Assembly: GCF_051014445.1 (NCBI RefSeq)
Contig: NW_027488366.1
Span: 12,046,001 to 12,110,000, forward strand
Origin: Colletes latitarsis
Taxonomy: Eukaryota; Arthropoda; Insecta; Hymenoptera; Colletidae
Direction of reading: 5' to 3'
DNA length: 64,000 bases
Both the position numbers and the translations under genes were made by a program. The notes under the pieces were generated by a model that was given only the letters and a program-made list of their open reading frames with translations, did not search any database and was not told the origin of the DNA. Within the stretch, counting starts at the first letter, position 1. Each line of letters begins with the position of its first letter. Shown piece by piece: positions 62,367 through 64,000 of the stretch.

Positions 62367-62405
<39 letters not shown>

Positions 62406-62410
<5 letters not shown>

Positions 62411-62421
62411 AGGTTTGGGAT
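62406..62421. repeat. Target-site duplication, right copy, insertion 3
   Basis: AAGTTAGGTTTGGGAT, with one mismatch to 56392-56407. The first two A's cannot be told apart from the poly(A) tail. Confidence 0.88.
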
Positions 62422-62585
62422 AGGTCTGGGATTTGACCTCATCAGACTCATACCTTCGCACACTTCACATACTCGTTGAACAGATCCTGGGTTATTTTCT
62501 GGTTTGGATCACATAGTAATGTGGTACCACACTGAAACAGTCGATTAAACCAGGTTTCGATCAATATTTTAGAGGATAACGCAAG

Positions 62586-62761
62586 TTAGGTCTGGGATAG
62601 GTCTGGGATTTGACCTCATCAGACTCATACTTTCGCATTCTTCACATACTTGTTGAACGGATCCTGGGTTTTTTCTGGTTTGGATCACGTAGTAATGTGG
62701 GACCACACTGAAACAGTCAATTAAACCTGGTTTCGATCAATATTTTAGAGAATAATTCATG
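62586..62761 (+). repeat. Representative 176-bp satellite monomer
   Basis: Measured from TTAGG to the next TTAGG. In order: two 11-bp telomere-like units (TTAGGTCTGGG, ATAGGTCTGGG); a CTCATCAG/CTCATACTTTCGC segment; a variable segment that defines subtypes (ATTCTTCACATACTTG, ATATTTCTCATACTTC, GTTTTTCACATACTTG, ACACTTCACATACTCG, AGTTTTAACATACATG); GATCCTGGGTTTTTTCTGG; the palindromic core TGTGGTACCACA (here diverged to TGTGGGACCACA); and an AT-rich end with ATTAAACCTGG and TCAATATTTTAGAG. The subtypes alternate and build the higher-order repeats. Confidence 0.9.
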
Positions 62762-64000
62762 TTAGGTCTAGTTTGGGTCCGGGATTTACTCTCATCAGGC
62801 TCATTCTTTCGCATATTACTCATACTTGATGGCTAGATCCTGGGCTTTTTCTGGATTGGATCACGTAGTAATGTGGGACCACACTGAAACAATCAATTAA
62901 ACCTGGTCTTGATAAATATTTTGGAGGATAGCGCATGTTAGGTCTGGGATAGGTCTGGGATTTGCCCTCATCAGACTCATACTTTCACACACTTCACATA
63001 CACGTTGAACAGATCCTGGGTTATTTTCTGGTTTGGATCACATAGTAATGTGGTACCACACTGAAACAATCGATTAAACCACGTTTCGATCAATACTTTT
63101 GAGGATAACGCATGTTAGGTCTGGGTTAGGTCTAGGATTTGCTCTCGTCAGGCTCATACTTTCGCATATTTCTCATACTTCAAGGCTAGATCCTGGGCTA
63201 TTTCTGGATTGGATCACGTAGTAATGTGGTACCACACTGAAACATTCAATTAAACCTGGTCTTGATAAATATTTTAGAGGATAACGCTTGTTAGGTTTGG
63301 GTTAGGTCTAGGATTTGCCCTCATCAGGCTCATACTTTCGCATATTTCTCATACTTCATGGCTAGATCCTGGGCTGTTTCAGGATTGTATCACGTAGTAA
63401 TGTTGTACCACGCTGAAACAGTCAATTAATCCTGGTTTCGATAGATATTTTAGAGGATAACGCAAGTTAGGTCTGCGATAGGTCTGGGATTAACCCTAAT
63501 CAGGCTCATACTTTCGCGTTTTTCACGTACTTGTTGAACTGATCCTGGGTTTTTTCTGGTTTCGATCACGTAGTAATGTGGTACCACACTGAAACAGTCG
63601 ATTAAACCTGGTTTCGATCAATATTTTAGAGGATAACGCAAGTTAGGTCTGGGATAGGTCTGGGATTTGACCTCATCAGACTCATACTTTCGCACACTTC
63701 ACATACTCGTTGAACAGATCCTGGGTTTTTTCTGGTTTGGATCACGTAGTAATGTGGTACCACACTGAAACGGTCAATTAAACCTGGTTTTGATCAATAT
63801 TTTAGAGGATAACGCAAGTTAGGCCTGGGATAGGTCTGGGATTTGCCCTCATCAGGCTCATACTTTCGCATTCTTCACATACTCGTTGAACAGATCCCGG
63901 GTTATTATCTGGTTTGGATCACATAGTAATGTGGTACCACACTGAAACTGTCGATTAAACCAGGTTTCGATCAATATTTTTGAGGATAACGCATGTTAGG

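Larger units (their letters stand above)
56408..62405 (+). mobile_element. Full-length, apparently intact R1-clade (SART/TRAS-like) retrotransposon, family A
   Basis: About 6.0 kb: 5' UTR 56408-56790, ORF1 56791-58668, ORF2 58668-61850, 3' UTR 61851-62366, then about 39 A's. The clade is assigned from the endonuclease start (QANLNHCRAAQDL), the reverse transcriptase motifs, three gag zinc knuckles and the C-terminal CCHC. TRAS and SART of Lepidoptera are R1-clade elements that insert in TTAGG telomeric repeats. Here the insertion lies exactly at a TTAGGTCTGGG unit. Both ORFs are open and the tail is long, so the copy may be young and possibly active. It has no rDNA flanks, so it is not R1 itself. 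Confidence 0.95.
62406..64000. repeat. Satellite array, right flank
   Basis: About nine monomers of the 176-bp satellite in normal phase, running off the window. No higher-order period is detectable in this length. No genes are seen. Confidence 0.92.

Noticed and set aside
50115..62405. A single inverted duplication event producing both full-length copies
   Set aside because: The two copies have different target-site duplications, and the intervening satellite is in normal phase, so they are independent insertions.
1..64000. CRISPR array or other prokaryotic repeat system
   Set aside because: The repeat is a contiguous 176-bp satellite without unique spacers, and the inserted genes are eukaryotic non-LTR retrotransposon genes.

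Overview
The window is eukaryotic, non-genic tandem-repeat DNA invaded by non-LTR retrotransposons. About 49 kb is one AT-rich satellite with a monomer of about 176 bp (roughly 280 monomers). Three GC-rich insertions of an R1-clade (TRAS/SART-like) retrotransposon interrupt it. I see no host protein-coding gene, rRNA, tRNA or CRISPR array. The organism is most likely an insect, and probably hymenopteran. Almost every monomer carries two adjacent 11-bp units, TTAGGTCTGGG followed by TTAGGTCTAGG or ATAGGTCTGGG. From memory, TTAGGTCTGGG is among the variant telomeric motifs reported in some Hymenoptera as derivatives of insect TTAGG. The taxon cannot be proven from this window.

Layout. 1-11262: satellite in a higher-order repeat (HOR-A) of 3,501 bp, about 20 monomers, in three copies; the middle copy carries an extra 683-bp tandem duplication. 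11263-17796: irregular satellite that recurs, with deletions, at 27563-31940. 17797-20994: a 5'-truncated retrotransposon (family A) with a second, related element (family B) nested inside its ORF2. 20995-33977: irregular satellite with long-range duplications. 33978-45095: HOR-B, three near-identical copies of 3,699 bp (about 21 monomers). 45096-50114: shuffled satellite. 50115-56093: full-length family A element on the minus strand with a one-base frameshift in ORF2. 56094-56407: 314 bp of satellite. 56408-62405: full-length family A element on the plus strand with both ORFs intact. 62406-64000: satellite.

How it works together. The intact element has a 5' UTR, ORF1 (a gag-like RNA-binding protein with three zinc knuckles), ORF2 (apurinic-type endonuclease, reverse transcriptase and a C-terminal CCHC motif), a hairpin-rich 3' UTR and a poly(A) tail. 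ORF1 and ORF2 meet at a TAATG stop/start overlap, the arrangement described for Bombyx SART1. Two of the three family A insertions sit at the same nucleotide of the monomer, and their target-site duplication spans exactly one TTAGGTCTGGG unit. The simplest reading is a telomere-motif-targeting retrotransposon living in a satellite that carries its target in each monomer, probably a subtelomeric or telomere-associated array. The targeting mechanism and chromosomal position are inferences; the repeats, junctions, duplications and ORF structure are read directly.
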